A DNA stretch of 64,000 nt from JBFAPK01 sp040676675 (GTDB lineage Bacteria; Actinomycetota; Actinomycetes; Mycobacteriales; Micromonosporaceae): NCBI RefSeq assembly GCF_040676675.1, contig NZ_JBFAPK010000038.1, forward strand, positions 1 to 64,000, read 5' to 3'. The position numbers were made by a program, and so were the translations under genes. Position 1 is the first letter of the stretch. Every line of letters starts with the position of its first letter. This document shows positions 8,386 to 17,078 of this stretch, one piece after another. Below the pieces are notes generated by a model. That model did no database searches, had not been told where the DNA came from, and was given only the letters and a program-made list of their open reading frames with translations.

Positions 8386-9351
8386 TCACTCCTGGAAGTG
8401 GCCCGGGCCGAAGACCTGCCAGACCGGGGTGCGCGGGTCGGCGATCGAGCGGTACGGGGCGGTGAAGCTCATCGCCTGCGAGGTCGACCGCTTGATCGCC
8501 CAGAGGGTCGGCTGGCCGCCCGAACGGTCCCACGCGATGCCCTGGCCCTCGACGCCGGGCAGGTCGACGGTGGCGACCCAGCGCAGCTCCGCGCCCGCGT
8601 CCGGCAGCGTCATGACGTACGCCTCGCCGAGGTCGTGGCCGGTCAGCCAGAGCCGACCGTCCGGGCCCCACGAGCCGCCGGAGTTGCTCATCGGCTTGAA
8701 CCGGTCGAGGATCGCCTTCGGGATGTTCCACGCCTCGACGACCTGGAAGTGGTCGTCCAGCTTGACGACCTGCGTGTTGTACGTGCCGCCGTACGGCTCG
8801 GTCTCGCCGTCCGGGACCTCGTCGTAGTTGGCGAAGCCCGCCCACCACGCGCCGTCGTGCCGGTCGAGCCAGGTCAGCGAACCCCGGTAGATGCCGAAGC
8901 TGTGCGTGTCGACGTGCCGCATCGTCCTGGTGTCGAAGACCTCGATCGAGCTTTCCATCGGCGACTCGTCGTAGTTGGAGTGCGCGACGTACAGCTTGTC
9001 GCCGACCACGGCGGCGCTGTCCATGTGGATGATCGGGCCGTCGTCGTCGGAGACGAACTGGAGCACCGGCGCGCCGGTGGCCCGGTCGTGCTTGGTGATC
9101 TTGCGGTTGTCCACCACGTAGAAGTACTTCTTGTCGACCGCGACGGCCTGGCGGGCGTCGAACGTCGGGTACGCCCGGACGAGCGTGGCGGCGAACGTCG
9201 GCGGCGTGGCCGCGGCGGCCTGCGCCGCGGGCACCATGGCGTCGGCGGGCGCGGGGAGCGCGTGGGCGGGCGCGAGGGCCGCGCTCAGGGCCACGGCCCC
9301 GACACCCAGCGAGGCGGCGAGTCCGACGGCTATCTTGGTACGGGCGATCAC
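8386..9351 (-). CDS. secreted beta-propeller-like protein
   Basis: A 321-residue protein with a Sec signal peptide (positive start, then a hydrophobic GLAASLGVGAVALSAALAPAHA, cleavage after AHA). The mature part has repeated strand-rich blades such as AVAVDKKYFYVVDNRKITKHD, DSAAVVGDKLYVAHSNYD and GSWGPDGRLWLTGHDLGEAY, resembling lactonase or quinoprotein-like propellers. I cannot name the substrate. GTG at 9351 is chosen because GGAGGA lies just upstream. It is a single gene bounded by the terminator at 8338-8380. Confidence 0.7.
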   Translation of the reverse strand: MIARTKIAVGLAASLGVGAVALSAALAPAHALPAPADAMVPAAQAAAATPPTFAATLVRAYPTFDARQAVAVDKKYFYVVDNRKITKHDRATGAPVLQFVSDDDGPIIHMDSAAVVGDKLYVAHSNYDESPMESSIEVFDTRTMRHVDTHSFGIYRGSLTWLDRHDGAWWAGFANYDEVPDGETEPYGGTYNTQVVKLDDHFQVVEAWNIPKAILDRFKPMSNSGGSWGPDGRLWLTGHDLGEAYVMTLPDAGAELRWVATVDLPGVEGQGIAWDRSGGQPTLWAIKRSTSQAMSFTAPYRSIADPRTPVWQVFGPGHFQE

Positions 9352-9569
9352 TGTTCCTCCTACCGGCACGTTTCTGTCGACGGGGCGGCGTCGCCGCCGC
9401 GACCGTACGAGCGTGCCGATGACCCGCGCAGCCGACCTGGGCGGCCGTCAGCCCCGGGGAGAAACGTCCCTGCCTCGGCGTTCGGGCACGCGAACGCGGT
9501 CCGACGGCCGGATTAATTGATCAAGAAGCGGTGGCGCGGCGCATGCTCCGCCACCGGCGCTCGCTCCGA

Positions 9570-10550
9570 CTACGCGTCGGCGTACCGGCGGGCCAACCGC
9601 GCGCAGGCGTCCTTCAGTTCGGCCGGGCCAACGACGGTGAAATCGGCCTCGAACCTGCCGATGGCGGTGGCCAGCCCGGCCCATGACCACGAGCCCAGGA
9701 CGAGCCGGCAGCGGTCCGGGCCGAGCGCCTCCACGACCCCGTCCCGCAGGTAGCGGGAGACCACGGCGGCGGGCAGGTCGAGGATCACCTCCCCCCGGCA
9801 GGGCCAGTCACCGGACCTGCTGGCGCCCCGGAACCGGTTCGCCACGAAGGCGGCCACGTCCCCACCGGGCAGCTCCCGGGGGACGAAGCGGGGACCGGTG
9901 GGCACCCGAGGGGTGATCCGGTCGACGCGGAAGGTACGCCAGTCCTCGCGGTCGAGGTCCCAGGCGACGAGGTACCAGCGCCCGCCCCAGGTGACGAGGT
10001 GGTGGGGCTGCACCCGGCGCGGCGGGGACTGCGCGGCGTCGTCGGTCTCCCCCGGCGCGACCGCCGGGACGTAGTCGAAGCGCAGCACCTCGCGGGCGTG
10101 CACGGCGGCGCTGAGCGCCATGAGCACGCCGCGGTCGACCGGCGGGTCCGGTCGCGTCGTGGGGCGTTCGACGGCGGTGATCTGGAGGGTGTCGATCCGC
10201 CCGCGCAGCCGCGCGGGCATGACCTGCCGTACGGTGTGCAGCGCCCGCGCCGCGGCCTCCTCGATGCCGGCGCCGGCGGTGACGGCGACCTGGAGCGCGA
10301 TGGCCAGCGCGACGGCCTGCTCGTCGTCGAAGAGCAGCGGGGGCAGGTTGGAGCCGGCGGCGAGCCGGTACCCGCCGTCGGGCCCCTTGGACGCCGCGAT
10401 GGGATAGCCGAGTTCGCGCAGGCGGTCGACGTCGCGGCGCACCGTACGCGGACTGACCCGCAGCCGCTCGGCCAGCAGCGCCCCGGGCCAGTCCCGGCGG
10501 GCCTGGAGCAGCGAGAGCAGCGAGAGCAGTCGTGCGGACGTCTTCGGCAT
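9570..10550 (-). CDS. WYL-domain transcriptional regulator
   Basis: A 326-residue YafY-type regulator. It has an N-terminal winged HTH (residues 1-60, LLAERLRVSPRTVRRDVDRL), a WYL domain with the signature WGGRWYLVAWDLDREDWRTFRVDRI near residues 195-220, and a WCX C-terminal domain. ATG at 10550 is preferred because it gives the standard MPKTSARLLSLLSLLQ start. It diverges from the DinB gene, so it may control that gene and itself. Confidence 0.88.
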   Translation of the reverse strand: MPKTSARLLSLLSLLQARRDWPGALLAERLRVSPRTVRRDVDRLRELGYPIAASKGPDGGYRLAAGSNLPPLLFDDEQAVALAIALQVAVTAGAGIEEAAARALHTVRQVMPARLRGRIDTLQITAVERPTTRPDPPVDRGVLMALSAAVHAREVLRFDYVPAVAPGETDDAAQSPPRRVQPHHLVTWGGRWYLVAWDLDREDWRTFRVDRITPRVPTGPRFVPRELPGGDVAAFVANRFRGASRSGDWPCRGEVILDLPAAVVSRYLRDGVVEALGPDRCRLVLGSWSWAGLATAIGRFEADFTVVGPAELKDACARLARRYADA

Positions 10551-10735
10551 GGTTCTGATTCTGCCTCCAGAAGCGGACACTTCCTGACCGCTTCCCCTGC
10601 GACCGTTGTCGCGTCCCACCCAGCGACACCGGCCACTCGGCTACACCGAACACTCAGCCAACCGACCACTGCACGACACCCACTACTGGGCGACACCGAC
10701 CACCCAGCGAGACCGAGCGAAAGGGCCCGAGCGCC
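10551..10735. promoter_or_regulatory. divergent WYL/DinB control region with direct repeats
   Basis: The 14-base motif GCGACACCGRCCAC occurs at 10623-10636 and 10690-10703, and CACCCAGCGA-type repeats flank both copies. Paired direct repeats between a regulator and its divergent neighbour are a plausible operator for the WYL protein. The right part is the region duplicated at the window start. Confidence 0.45.
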
Positions 10736-10761
10736 GTGCCGGACACGATCACGTCCCCCGC
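10701..10761. repeat. right copy of the 61-bp exact direct repeat
   Basis: Identical to bases 1-61. It spans the 5' untranslated region and the first eight to nine codons of the intact DinB gene. The segment between the two copies is about 10.7 kb. Confidence 0.95.
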
Positions 10762-11335
10762 CACCATTGACTCCCCCGCGACCCTCGACGCCGAGCGGAG
10801 CGATCTGCTCGCCGCGCTCGCGGAGGCGCGATCCGCCCTGACCAGGACCGTTCGCGGGCTCACCGACGAGCAGCTCGGCGAGCGCCCGACCGTCAGCGCG
10901 CTCTGCCTGGGCGGGGTGGTCAAGCACGTCACGGCCATGGAGGAGGGGTGGCTCCGCTTCGCCGTCGAGGGCGCCTCGGCGATGCGGTACGACCTGCCCG
11001 AGGGGGTCACCTGGGCCGAGATCATGGCCGGTACCGCGCGCGAGGTCCCGCAGTGGATGATCGACCACGAGAACGGCTTCCGGATGCTGCCCGGCGAGAC
11101 GCTGGCGGGAATCCTCGCGCGCTACGAGGAGGTGGCCGCCCGCACCGAGGAGATCGTCGCCGCCCTGCCCGACCTGTCAGCGACGCATCCACTGCCGGAT
11201 GCCCCCTGGGAGGAAGCGACCGGGGCGGTGTGGAGCATCCGTCGGGCGCTCACGCACGTCGTCATCGAGACCGCCCAGCACGCGGGGCAGGCCGACATCC
11301 TGCGCGAGACCCTCGACGCGCAGCAGGCAACCTGA
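10736..11335 (+). CDS. DinB family protein
   Basis: A 199-residue four-helix DinB-type protein. The predicted metal-binding histidines are in LGGVVKHVTAMEEGW (near residue 63) and RRALTHVVIETAQHAGQAD (near residue 175), the classic DinB/YfiT spacing. Many actinobacterial members are thiol transferases that use mycothiol. GTG at 10736 follows the AAAGG-containing region and is the only start consistent with the family. It is divergent from the WYL regulator and followed by a hairpin. Confidence 0.85.
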   Translation: MPDTITSPATIDSPATLDAERSDLLAALAEARSALTRTVRGLTDEQLGERPTVSALCLGGVVKHVTAMEEGWLRFAVEGASAMRYDLPEGVTWAEIMAGTAREVPQWMIDHENGFRMLPGETLAGILARYEEVAARTEEIVAALPDLSATHPLPDAPWEEATGAVWSIRRALTHVVIETAQHAGQADILRETLDAQQAT

Positions 11336-11378
11336 GCGGAGCCGAGACCGCCCGACCGGCGCTCGTCCCGACCGGAGC

Positions 11379-11410
11379 GGCCGGAGCACCCCGGGTGGGA
11401 TGCTCCGGCC
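11379..11410. terminator. hairpin after the DinB gene
   Basis: A 10-bp perfect stem (11379-11388 with 11401-11410) with a 12-base loop lies 43 bases after the DinB stop and before the next operon. Confidence 0.6.
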
Positions 11411-11575
11411 ACCTTCACCCGACCGAAGGGATAGGGCGTGCGGACCCCGCTGACCGGTACGCCCCGCGCCGCCGTCCCCCCGGTCGGGGGCGGCACACCG
11501 GACCGGTGGAACCCCCGCCGCCTCCCGATGCCTTGGTGTGGATGTACGGGTACCTCGGCGAACGGGAGTGTCGCG

Positions 11576-12709
11576 ATGAGTGAACGGGTGGAACAACTGT
11601 TGGAAGAGGCGGTCGCCGACGTGGCGCCGCGGATCGCGGACCCGGCGGCGACGGTGGTGCGCCGGGGCCGGGTGGCGCGGTTTCGGGCGGTCACCGCGTC
11701 GGCGGTGGCGGTGCTCGCCGTGGCCGGCGGCGGGGTCGGCGTGGCCGCGCGGCTGAGCGCGGATCCGGTGCCCCCGCCACCGGTGGCGGGCGTGCTCGGC
11801 GAGCCGGAGCCGCCCCGGGTGGTCGACGGGAAGATCGTCGCGGGCAACGCGACGATTCCGGTACCGCCGGGGTGGCGGGTTGTCCCTGACGGCCCGCCAC
11901 GCTGCGGGATGCAGGAAAAGGCCGTGCTGATCTCCGGCCCCGGGCAGCGCGGCTGCACCCTGGCGCCCATCGAGATACAGAGCACCTCCGCGGTGATCCC
12001 ATTCGGACGCGCCTTCGCCCTGGCCCCGCCGAGTCCGTCCGTGAGCGGCCCGCACCCGCCGGGCTCGGACCGAACGTTCGTCCGCGCGATCCTGGCCGTC
12101 GAGGCACCGCACATGCTCACCCTGCCCGGTGGCGAGCCAGGCTGGCTGGTCACCGACACCGCCAGCGAACGCGGGAAGGCCAACTACGACAACACCCTCG
12201 TGCTGCCCTGGTCGCAGCTCTCGATCACGCTTCGCGTCGACGGCGTGGCGCAGCAGCGGTTCATCGACTCCATCCGCACCACGCCGCGCCCGACCACCCG
12301 ACTCGCCCTGCCCGCGACGGCGGCCGAGGCGGAGTTGAGCCTGCCCCCGCTCAAGCAGGCCGATCGGGACTACGCCCGGTCGACGGATTCCGCGACGACC
12401 GGCGCGGTACTTCGGTTGCTCAACCGGCAGACGCAGATCGTCGATAACCGGCACGCCTGCGCGAGCCAGTCGCAGCCGACGGCCCGGCTCCTGCTCCGGA
12501 CGGCTACGCTCCCGCCCTTCCCGACGGCCGGGACACCTGACGCCTCCCAGGCGGCCGAGCGGGCGGCGGCGGCCAGGAGTGCGACGATGATCACCATCGC
12601 GCTCGGGGACGGATGCCGGGAGGCGGTCTCCTCGCGCGGCGGTCGGGTGCGGCTGGACGAGGCCGCCTACCGGGAGCTGCTCGCGCTCATGGGGATCGGC
12701 GCCCGGTGA
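11576..12709 (+). CDS. single-pass membrane protein, probable anti-sigma factor
   Basis: A 377-residue protein with a short cytoplasmic N-terminus (residues 1-38, ERVEQLLEEAVADVAPRIADPAA), one transmembrane helix (about 39-62) and a long extracytoplasmic domain with at least three cysteines. ATG at 11576 follows GGGAG by 8 bases. It overlaps the following ECF sigma gene by 4 bases (GTGA). This layout fits an anti-sigma factor or sensor, but no zinc-binding anti-sigma (ZAS) motif is visible, and the anti-sigma-before-sigma order is the reverse of the usual one. Confidence 0.6.
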   Translation: MSERVEQLLEEAVADVAPRIADPAATVVRRGRVARFRAVTASAVAVLAVAGGGVGVAARLSADPVPPPPVAGVLGEPEPPRVVDGKIVAGNATIPVPPGWRVVPDGPPRCGMQEKAVLISGPGQRGCTLAPIEIQSTSAVIPFGRAFALAPPSPSVSGPHPPGSDRTFVRAILAVEAPHMLTLPGGEPGWLVTDTASERGKANYDNTLVLPWSQLSITLRVDGVAQQRFIDSIRTTPRPTTRLALPATAAEAELSLPPLKQADRDYARSTDSATTGAVLRLLNRQTQIVDNRHACASQSQPTARLLLRTATLPPFPTAGTPDASQAAERAAAARSATMITIALGDGCREAVSSRGGRVRLDEAAYRELLALMGIGAR

Positions 12710-13269
12710 GCGGGGCGGAGCCCAACCGCGGGCCGGCCGGGTTCGCCGAGTTCGTCGCCGCCCGCTACCCGACCCTGGTGCGGTACGGCGCGCTGCTCAC
12801 CGGCGACCGGGGCCACGGCGAGGACCTCGCACAGGAGGCGCTGGTCAAGACGTACCGGGCGTGGCGCAAGCTGCACCCGGACGGCGACGCCGAGGCGTAC
12901 ACCCGGCGGGTGATGACCCGGGCGGCGTGGCGCGCGGCCCGCCGGTTGTGGCGGCGGGAGGTACCGTCCGCCACGCTCCCCGAGCCTGCGCCACAGGAGC
13001 CGTACGACGAGCGCGACACCGCCCAGCTGGTGCTCGCCGCCCTGCGCCGACTGCCGGCCCAGCAGCGGGTGGTGCTGGTGCTGCGGTACTGGGGCGGGCT
13101 CTCGGAGGTGCAGATCGCCGACCAGCTCGGCTGCTCCACGGGTACGGTCAAGAGCCGGGCCAGTCGCGCGATCAGCGCCCTGCGCGCGGAGGACGGCCCC
13201 CTCGCCGGCGCCTTCACCGAACCGGAACCGGAACCCGTGCCAGTACCGGCGAGCACGGCCGTTCCCTGA
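12706..13269 (+). CDS. SigE-family ECF RNA polymerase sigma factor
   Basis: A 187-residue ECF sigma factor. Region 2 runs from about 10-80 (AARYPTLVRYGALLTGDRGHGEDLAQEALVKTYRAW in segments) and region 4 from about 115-165 (RLPAQQRVVLVLRYWGGLSEVQIADQLGCS, then TVKSRASRAISAL). The Glu/Pro-rich tail PEPEPVPVPAS is unusual. It starts by GTGA overlap with the membrane protein, so the two are made in fixed ratio, supporting a sigma/anti-sigma pair. Confidence 0.88.
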   Translation: MSGAEPNRGPAGFAEFVAARYPTLVRYGALLTGDRGHGEDLAQEALVKTYRAWRKLHPDGDAEAYTRRVMTRAAWRAARRLWRREVPSATLPEPAPQEPYDERDTAQLVLAALRRLPAQQRVVLVLRYWGGLSEVQIADQLGCSTGTVKSRASRAISALRAEDGPLAGAFTEPEPEPVPVPASTAVP

Positions 13270-13285
13270 GCGGGCGCCGCGACGG

Positions 13286-13957
13286 TCAGCCGAAGGAGAG
13301 CCAGCGGAGCCCGGCGCGGTCGATCTCGGCCCGCTCGGCATCGCTGAGCGGCAGGCGGCCGGTCGCCTTGCGGATGAAGGTGAGCCGGTCCCAGCCGAGC
13401 GGCGCGTCCGTGCCGAGCGGGTTCCCGCCGAGCAGCAGGTCGGCGACGACCCGGGCGGCGGGCTCGGTCAGCCACGGCGGCCGGTCCAGCGCCGCCGCCA
13501 GGTCCAGCCCGTGCACGCCGACCTCGACCACCCGGGTGACCAGGAACTCGTCGAGCAGCATCGGATCGCCGTGGCGGGTACGCACCACCCGGTCCGGCGC
13601 CTCGGTCGCGAGCGCGGCCCGCACCGATCTCCAGGTACGCGTGAAGTCCTCGGCGAGTTCGCGTCCGCTCGCCACCTCGCCGGCCTCGCGGCGCGCCCCG
13701 TCGACGCGGGCCGCGTCGACGGCCGGGGTGAACTTCGCCGGCCCGTAGTAGCCGGCGGCGTCCACCTCGGCGCGGGGCGGCGCCGGCTGGCCGAGCATCA
13801 CCGGCAGCCGCCCCAGCGTGGTGCGGACGTGCGCCAGCAACTCCGCGACGTTCCACGGTGGGCAGCCGGTGGGCCGGTCGAAGTCGGCCTCAACCAGCCC
13901 GGCCAGCACCGTCGAGAGCCGCTCGCACTCGGCCCACAGGGCCTCCCGTACGGTCAC
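13286..13957 (-). CDS. maleylpyruvate isomerase N-terminal (MDMPI) domain protein
   Basis: A 223-residue helical-bundle protein. The metal-site signature is CPPWNVAELLAHVRTTLGRL (His near residue 43), with EFLVTRVVEVGVHGLDLAAAL later (His near 160). This family is mycothiol-dependent in characterised members. GTG at 13957 gives a start of V-T-V-R-E-A-L-W, in line with relatives. It is convergent with the sigma gene and upstream of nothing obvious, so it is probably monocistronic. Confidence 0.75.
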   Translation of the reverse strand: MTVREALWAECERLSTVLAGLVEADFDRPTGCPPWNVAELLAHVRTTLGRLPVMLGQPAPPRAEVDAAGYYGPAKFTPAVDAARVDGARREAGEVASGRELAEDFTRTWRSVRAALATEAPDRVVRTRHGDPMLLDEFLVTRVVEVGVHGLDLAAALDRPPWLTEPAARVVADLLLGGNPLGTDAPLGWDRLTFIRKATGRLPLSDAERAEIDRAGLRWLSFG

Positions 13958-14040
13958 GGGCCCGACGGTAACAGCCCGTCCGCGCACCGGCCGGGCCGCG
14001 ACGGACCGGACCGCGGGCGTGGCCGCGCTCGGCCGCCGGC

Positions 14041-15099
14041 TCAGCCGCGCTCGGCCGCGGACCCGGCCGTGGTCGGTCGCGGGCTCAGGCGCGGGACCAC
14101 CCGGTGCACGGTGGCCAGCACCGTCGCCATGGCCAGGCAGGCGGCGCCCGCGATCCCGGCGGCGCTGCCGGCGTACGCGGCGAGCAGCCGGCCCTGGCCG
14201 AGGTCCTCCGGCATCGCCACGATCGAGCCGTCGGTGAAGCCGAGCGCGACCGCCGCCGCGACCACGAGGACCAGTCCGGTCAGGACCAGCAGGGCGACCA
14301 CGCCCCGGTGCGCGTCCGCCCGGTCGGCCTGGGCGCGTTCGTGCTGGGTGGCCAGGAGCAGGAGTCCGGCGACGGCGGCCCAGGCGCCGACGACGAGCAC
14401 GGCCCCGACGGCGTCGCTGGGGCGGTGCCAGCCCGCCGAGAGGGTGGCGACGCCCGCGAGCGCGGTGTACGCGGCACCGATGATCGCGCCGGCCGCCCGC
14501 AGCCGCCTCGGCAGCACGAGGATGAGCGCGGCGGCGACCGAGGCGGCGATCGAGGTGTGCCCGCTCGGGAAGCTGTTGCCGGCCGCCGCGCGTTCGGGGT
14601 CCACGCCGAAGTCGGGTCGGGCGAGGGTGTACTTGAGCACCTGGTTCGTGATGTTCGCGCCGGCGACCAGGAGCATCGCCACGATCGCCAGGCCGACCCG
14701 GCGGCGGATCAACGCGATGAACGCCAGCACGGCGGTCGCCGCGAGCAGGGAGACCACCGACATCGCGTTCAGTACGTTGTCGACGATCCCGTCGACCCGG
14801 TCCTGCCCGATCGTGTTGCCGGTGAGGGCGGCGGTGTCCAGCCATTGACCGTGTCGGGTGTGTACGGCGAATCTCCAGACGACGACGAGGGCCGCCACCT
14901 GTAGTGCGGCGAGGAATACCAGCCAGGTGGCGACGAGGCCGCCTTTCCTCCCCTCCGCCCGCGTAGCCTTTTCCACTTCCGGGGATGCCTCGCCCACGGT
15001 CAGCACCATTTCCACCACCCGATCACGTTCGCCGCCCAATGCTGCCCGGCCCGCGACCGCCCTGCCCCGTACCGGGCGGCGAGCCGACTCTTTGGTCAC
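14041..15099 (-). CDS. PAP2-family membrane phosphatase
   Basis: A 352-residue membrane protein with 6-8 hydrophobic helices and the three PAP2 catalytic motifs in order: KYTLARPDFG (KX6RP), NSFPSGHTS (PSGH) and SAGWHRPSDAVG (SRX5HX3D-like). It should act on a lipid or isoprenoid phosphate at the membrane. The long start at GTG 15099 adds a charged N-terminus; ATG at 15009 (start MVLTVGEAS) is an equally good choice. Confidence 0.85.
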   Translation of the reverse strand: MTKESARRPVRGRAVAGRAALGGERDRVVEMVLTVGEASPEVEKATRAEGRKGGLVATWLVFLAALQVAALVVVWRFAVHTRHGQWLDTAALTGNTIGQDRVDGIVDNVLNAMSVVSLLAATAVLAFIALIRRRVGLAIVAMLLVAGANITNQVLKYTLARPDFGVDPERAAAGNSFPSGHTSIAASVAAALILVLPRRLRAAGAIIGAAYTALAGVATLSAGWHRPSDAVGAVLVVGAWAAVAGLLLLATQHERAQADRADAHRGVVALLVLTGLVLVVAAAVALGFTDGSIVAMPEDLGQGRLLAAYAGSAAGIAGAACLAMATVLATVHRVVPRLSPRPTTAGSAAERG

Positions 15100-15261
15100 C
15101 CGAGCCCGGCGCGGCTAAACGCGTACCTGTTCGTCGCGCGTGTCGCCGCGCCGTCAACGTGGCGGCGGGGTTCCGGGACGGCGGCGGGCGGGCGCCCCCG
15201 GGCCGGTGGTTGCGGGCCGGGTGGTCGCGGGCCGTCCTCGGGCGGACCGGTCGCCGGGTCA

Positions 15262-15318
15262 CAATTTTGTATTGTATTAACTTTGTACGTTGACCGGTTA
15301 TCGTGCCGATGCTGTCGT
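15262..15318 (+). promoter_or_regulatory. AT-rich promoter island ahead of the methyltransferase gene
   Basis: About 30 bases from 15262 (acaattttgtattgtatta, then actttgtacg) are strikingly AT-rich for this DNA. A TTGACC at 15290-15295 with a 17-base spacer to TGTCGT is a possible promoter. The AT tract could be an UP element or a regulator-binding site. No neighbouring regulator is visible. Confidence 0.35.
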
Positions 15319-15446
15319 AGCTGATGACGGCGCTGTCACACCTGGAGACGGCGAACGGATTGCCGTTCCGCGCGAGTCTGGCCGCGCCGCCGGCCGTTCC
15401 CGCTCGGGCGGTACCACCTGTTTCCGCGCCCGAGAGACGGACTCAC

Positions 15447-16298
15447 ATGCCGGTTGGAATTCAAAATAGATCCGTTACCGACCCCGGTTCCTGGCGCGCG
15501 GTGATCCGCGCGGAGGAGCGCGACGAGCCCGACGGTTCCTTCCTCGACGACCCGCAGTCCCCGCTCTTCGCCACGGCCGAGGCGCGCGGCGAGGTGGCGT
15601 ACCTGCGCGCGCTGGGCGCGCCGTGCGGTTCCGGGGTGGTACGGGCCCGCTTCGCCGACGAGATCCTCGCCGCCGCCGTCCGCTCCGGTGTCCGTCAGGT
15701 GGTCTGCCTCGGCGCCGGGTACGACACCCGCGCGTTCCGCCTCGCACTCCCGGCCGACCTCACCCTCTTCGAGCTGGAGTCGCCGGAGCAGCTCTCCGCC
15801 AAGCAGCGAGTCCTCGACGGGGCCGGACTGGTCCCGTCCTGCCGCCGCCGGGCGGTCGGTACCGACCTGCGCGGCCAGTGGCTGCCGGAGCTGCTCGCCG
15901 CCGGCTACCGTCCCGGCGAGCCGTGTCTGTGGATCGCCGAGGGTCTGCTGCACTACCTCGACCGGTCGGCCGCGGACCTGCTGATCGCCACCGTCACCAC
16001 GGTCACCGCCCCGGGTTCGAGCCTCTTCTTCGACGTGCACGGCAGCCTGTTCCACCACGACCCCGCGCACCGGCGGTACCTGCGGTTCCTGCGCGGGCAC
16101 GGCGCGCCGTACGCGGAGGGTTTCGACGACCCGGCCGGCTGGCTGACCGGGCACGGCTGGCGGGCCGAGGCGTACCTGCCGGCCGACCTGGCCGCGGGTC
16201 GCTGCCCCTGGCTGCCCGTGGTGCCCCGCCGGCTGCTCACCGACCACCGGCACGTCTGGTACGTGCACGCCACGATCGGTACCGCCGCGCCACGCTGA
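15447..16298 (+). CDS. class I SAM-dependent methyltransferase (LCMT/PPM1 type)
   Basis: A 283-residue enzyme of the leucine carboxyl methyltransferase-like family (TIGR00027 type) common in actinobacteria. It has RARFADEIL, the SAM-binding VVCLGAGYDTRAFRLAL near residues 86-103, the acidic strand LTLFELESPEQ, and WIAEGLLHYLD near 165. Its substrate is unknown; relatives methylate carboxylates or hydroxyls of small molecules. ATG at 15447 (MPVGIQNRSV) is preferred to the long start at 15324, because GAGAG precedes it and the family begins there. Confidence 0.8.
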   Translation: MPVGIQNRSVTDPGSWRAVIRAEERDEPDGSFLDDPQSPLFATAEARGEVAYLRALGAPCGSGVVRARFADEILAAAVRSGVRQVVCLGAGYDTRAFRLALPADLTLFELESPEQLSAKQRVLDGAGLVPSCRRRAVGTDLRGQWLPELLAAGYRPGEPCLWIAEGLLHYLDRSAADLLIATVTTVTAPGSSLFFDVHGSLFHHDPAHRRYLRFLRGHGAPYAEGFDDPAGWLTGHGWRAEAYLPADLAAGRCPWLPVVPRRLLTDHRHVWYVHATIGTAAPR

Positions 16299-16339
16299 AC
16301 GCCCCCCACTCGGGCTGGGCCGCGCGGCGGACCGGCGAC

Positions 16340-16357
16340 TAGATTAGGCATGCCTAA
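16340..16357 (+). promoter_or_regulatory. DtxR/IdeR-like palindrome overlapping a -10 box
   Basis: TTAGGCATGCCTAA at 16344-16357 is a perfect 14-bp palindrome. Its TTAGG and CCTAA ends match those of the actinobacterial iron box. It overlaps TAGATT at 16340-16345, a good -10, so a bound repressor would block transcription of the DUF3159 gene. It is shorter than the usual 19-bp box. Confidence 0.45.
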
Positions 16358-16406
16358 GGGCCACCGGAGCGCGGCGCATCCGGTCGAATCGAGCGGGAGG
16401 TGGCGG

Positions 16407-17078
16407 GTGCGGTCGAGGGCCGGGCGGGACGAGCCGGAGTCCCTCGCCGAACTGCTCGGCGGCGGTCGCGGTGCGGTCGACGCGTCCCTGCCGCCCCTCG
16501 CCTTCGGCGTGGGCTGGCTGGTCGCGGGGCGGTCGATCTGGGGTGGCGTGATCGCCGCGCTGCTGGTCAGCGCCGCGGTTGCCGGCTGGCGCTGGCGGCG
16601 GGGCCACCGGCCACGGGCCATCCTGGTCGGGCTGCTCGCGGTCTTCGTCGCCGCGCTCGTCGCGTTGCGTACCGGCCGGGCCAGTGACTTCTTCCTGCTG
16701 CAGCTCGTCTCGAACGCGGCCAGCGCGCTGGCCTGGCTGGTCAGCATCGCGGTCCGCTGGCCGCTGCTCGGCGTGGTGGTCGGTACCGTCCTCGGCCAGC
16801 GCGGGCGGTGGCGGCGCGACCCGGCGCTGCTGCGGGCGTACCGTCGGGGCAGCGCCGTCTGGGTGCTCCAGTACGTGGTCCGGCTGGCCGTCCTCGTCCC
16901 GCTCTACTACGCCGACCAGGTGGTCGCCCTGGCCGCCGCGCGGGCCGCGCTCACCTGGCCGCTGGTGACGGCCTGCCTCGCGGTGAGCTGGTGGGTGATC
17001 CGGCGTGCGCTGCCGCCCGGGCACCCCGGGCTGCGGCATCCGCAGGAGCCCGCCCCGGCCGGGAATTTCGCCGGCTGA
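16407..17078 (+). CDS. DUF3159 integral membrane protein
   Basis: A 223-residue DUF3159 protein. It starts with the family's LAELLGGGRGAVDASLPPLAFG block, has about five or six membrane helices, an internal RTGRASDFFLLQL segment, and the RWPLLGVVVG/RRGSAVWVLQYVVRLAVLVPLY region. Function is unknown; some members sit beside potassium or transport genes. GTG at 16407 is chosen because GGGAGG lies exactly 6 bases upstream. The alternative ATG at 16350 lies inside the palindrome and would need a leaderless transcript. Iron control is possible from the upstream box. Confidence 0.8.
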   Translation: MRSRAGRDEPESLAELLGGGRGAVDASLPPLAFGVGWLVAGRSIWGGVIAALLVSAAVAGWRWRRGHRPRAILVGLLAVFVAALVALRTGRASDFFLLQLVSNAASALAWLVSIAVRWPLLGVVVGTVLGQRGRWRRDPALLRAYRRGSAVWVLQYVVRLAVLVPLYYADQVVALAAARAALTWPLVTACLAVSWWVIRRALPPGHPGLRHPQEPAPAGNFAG

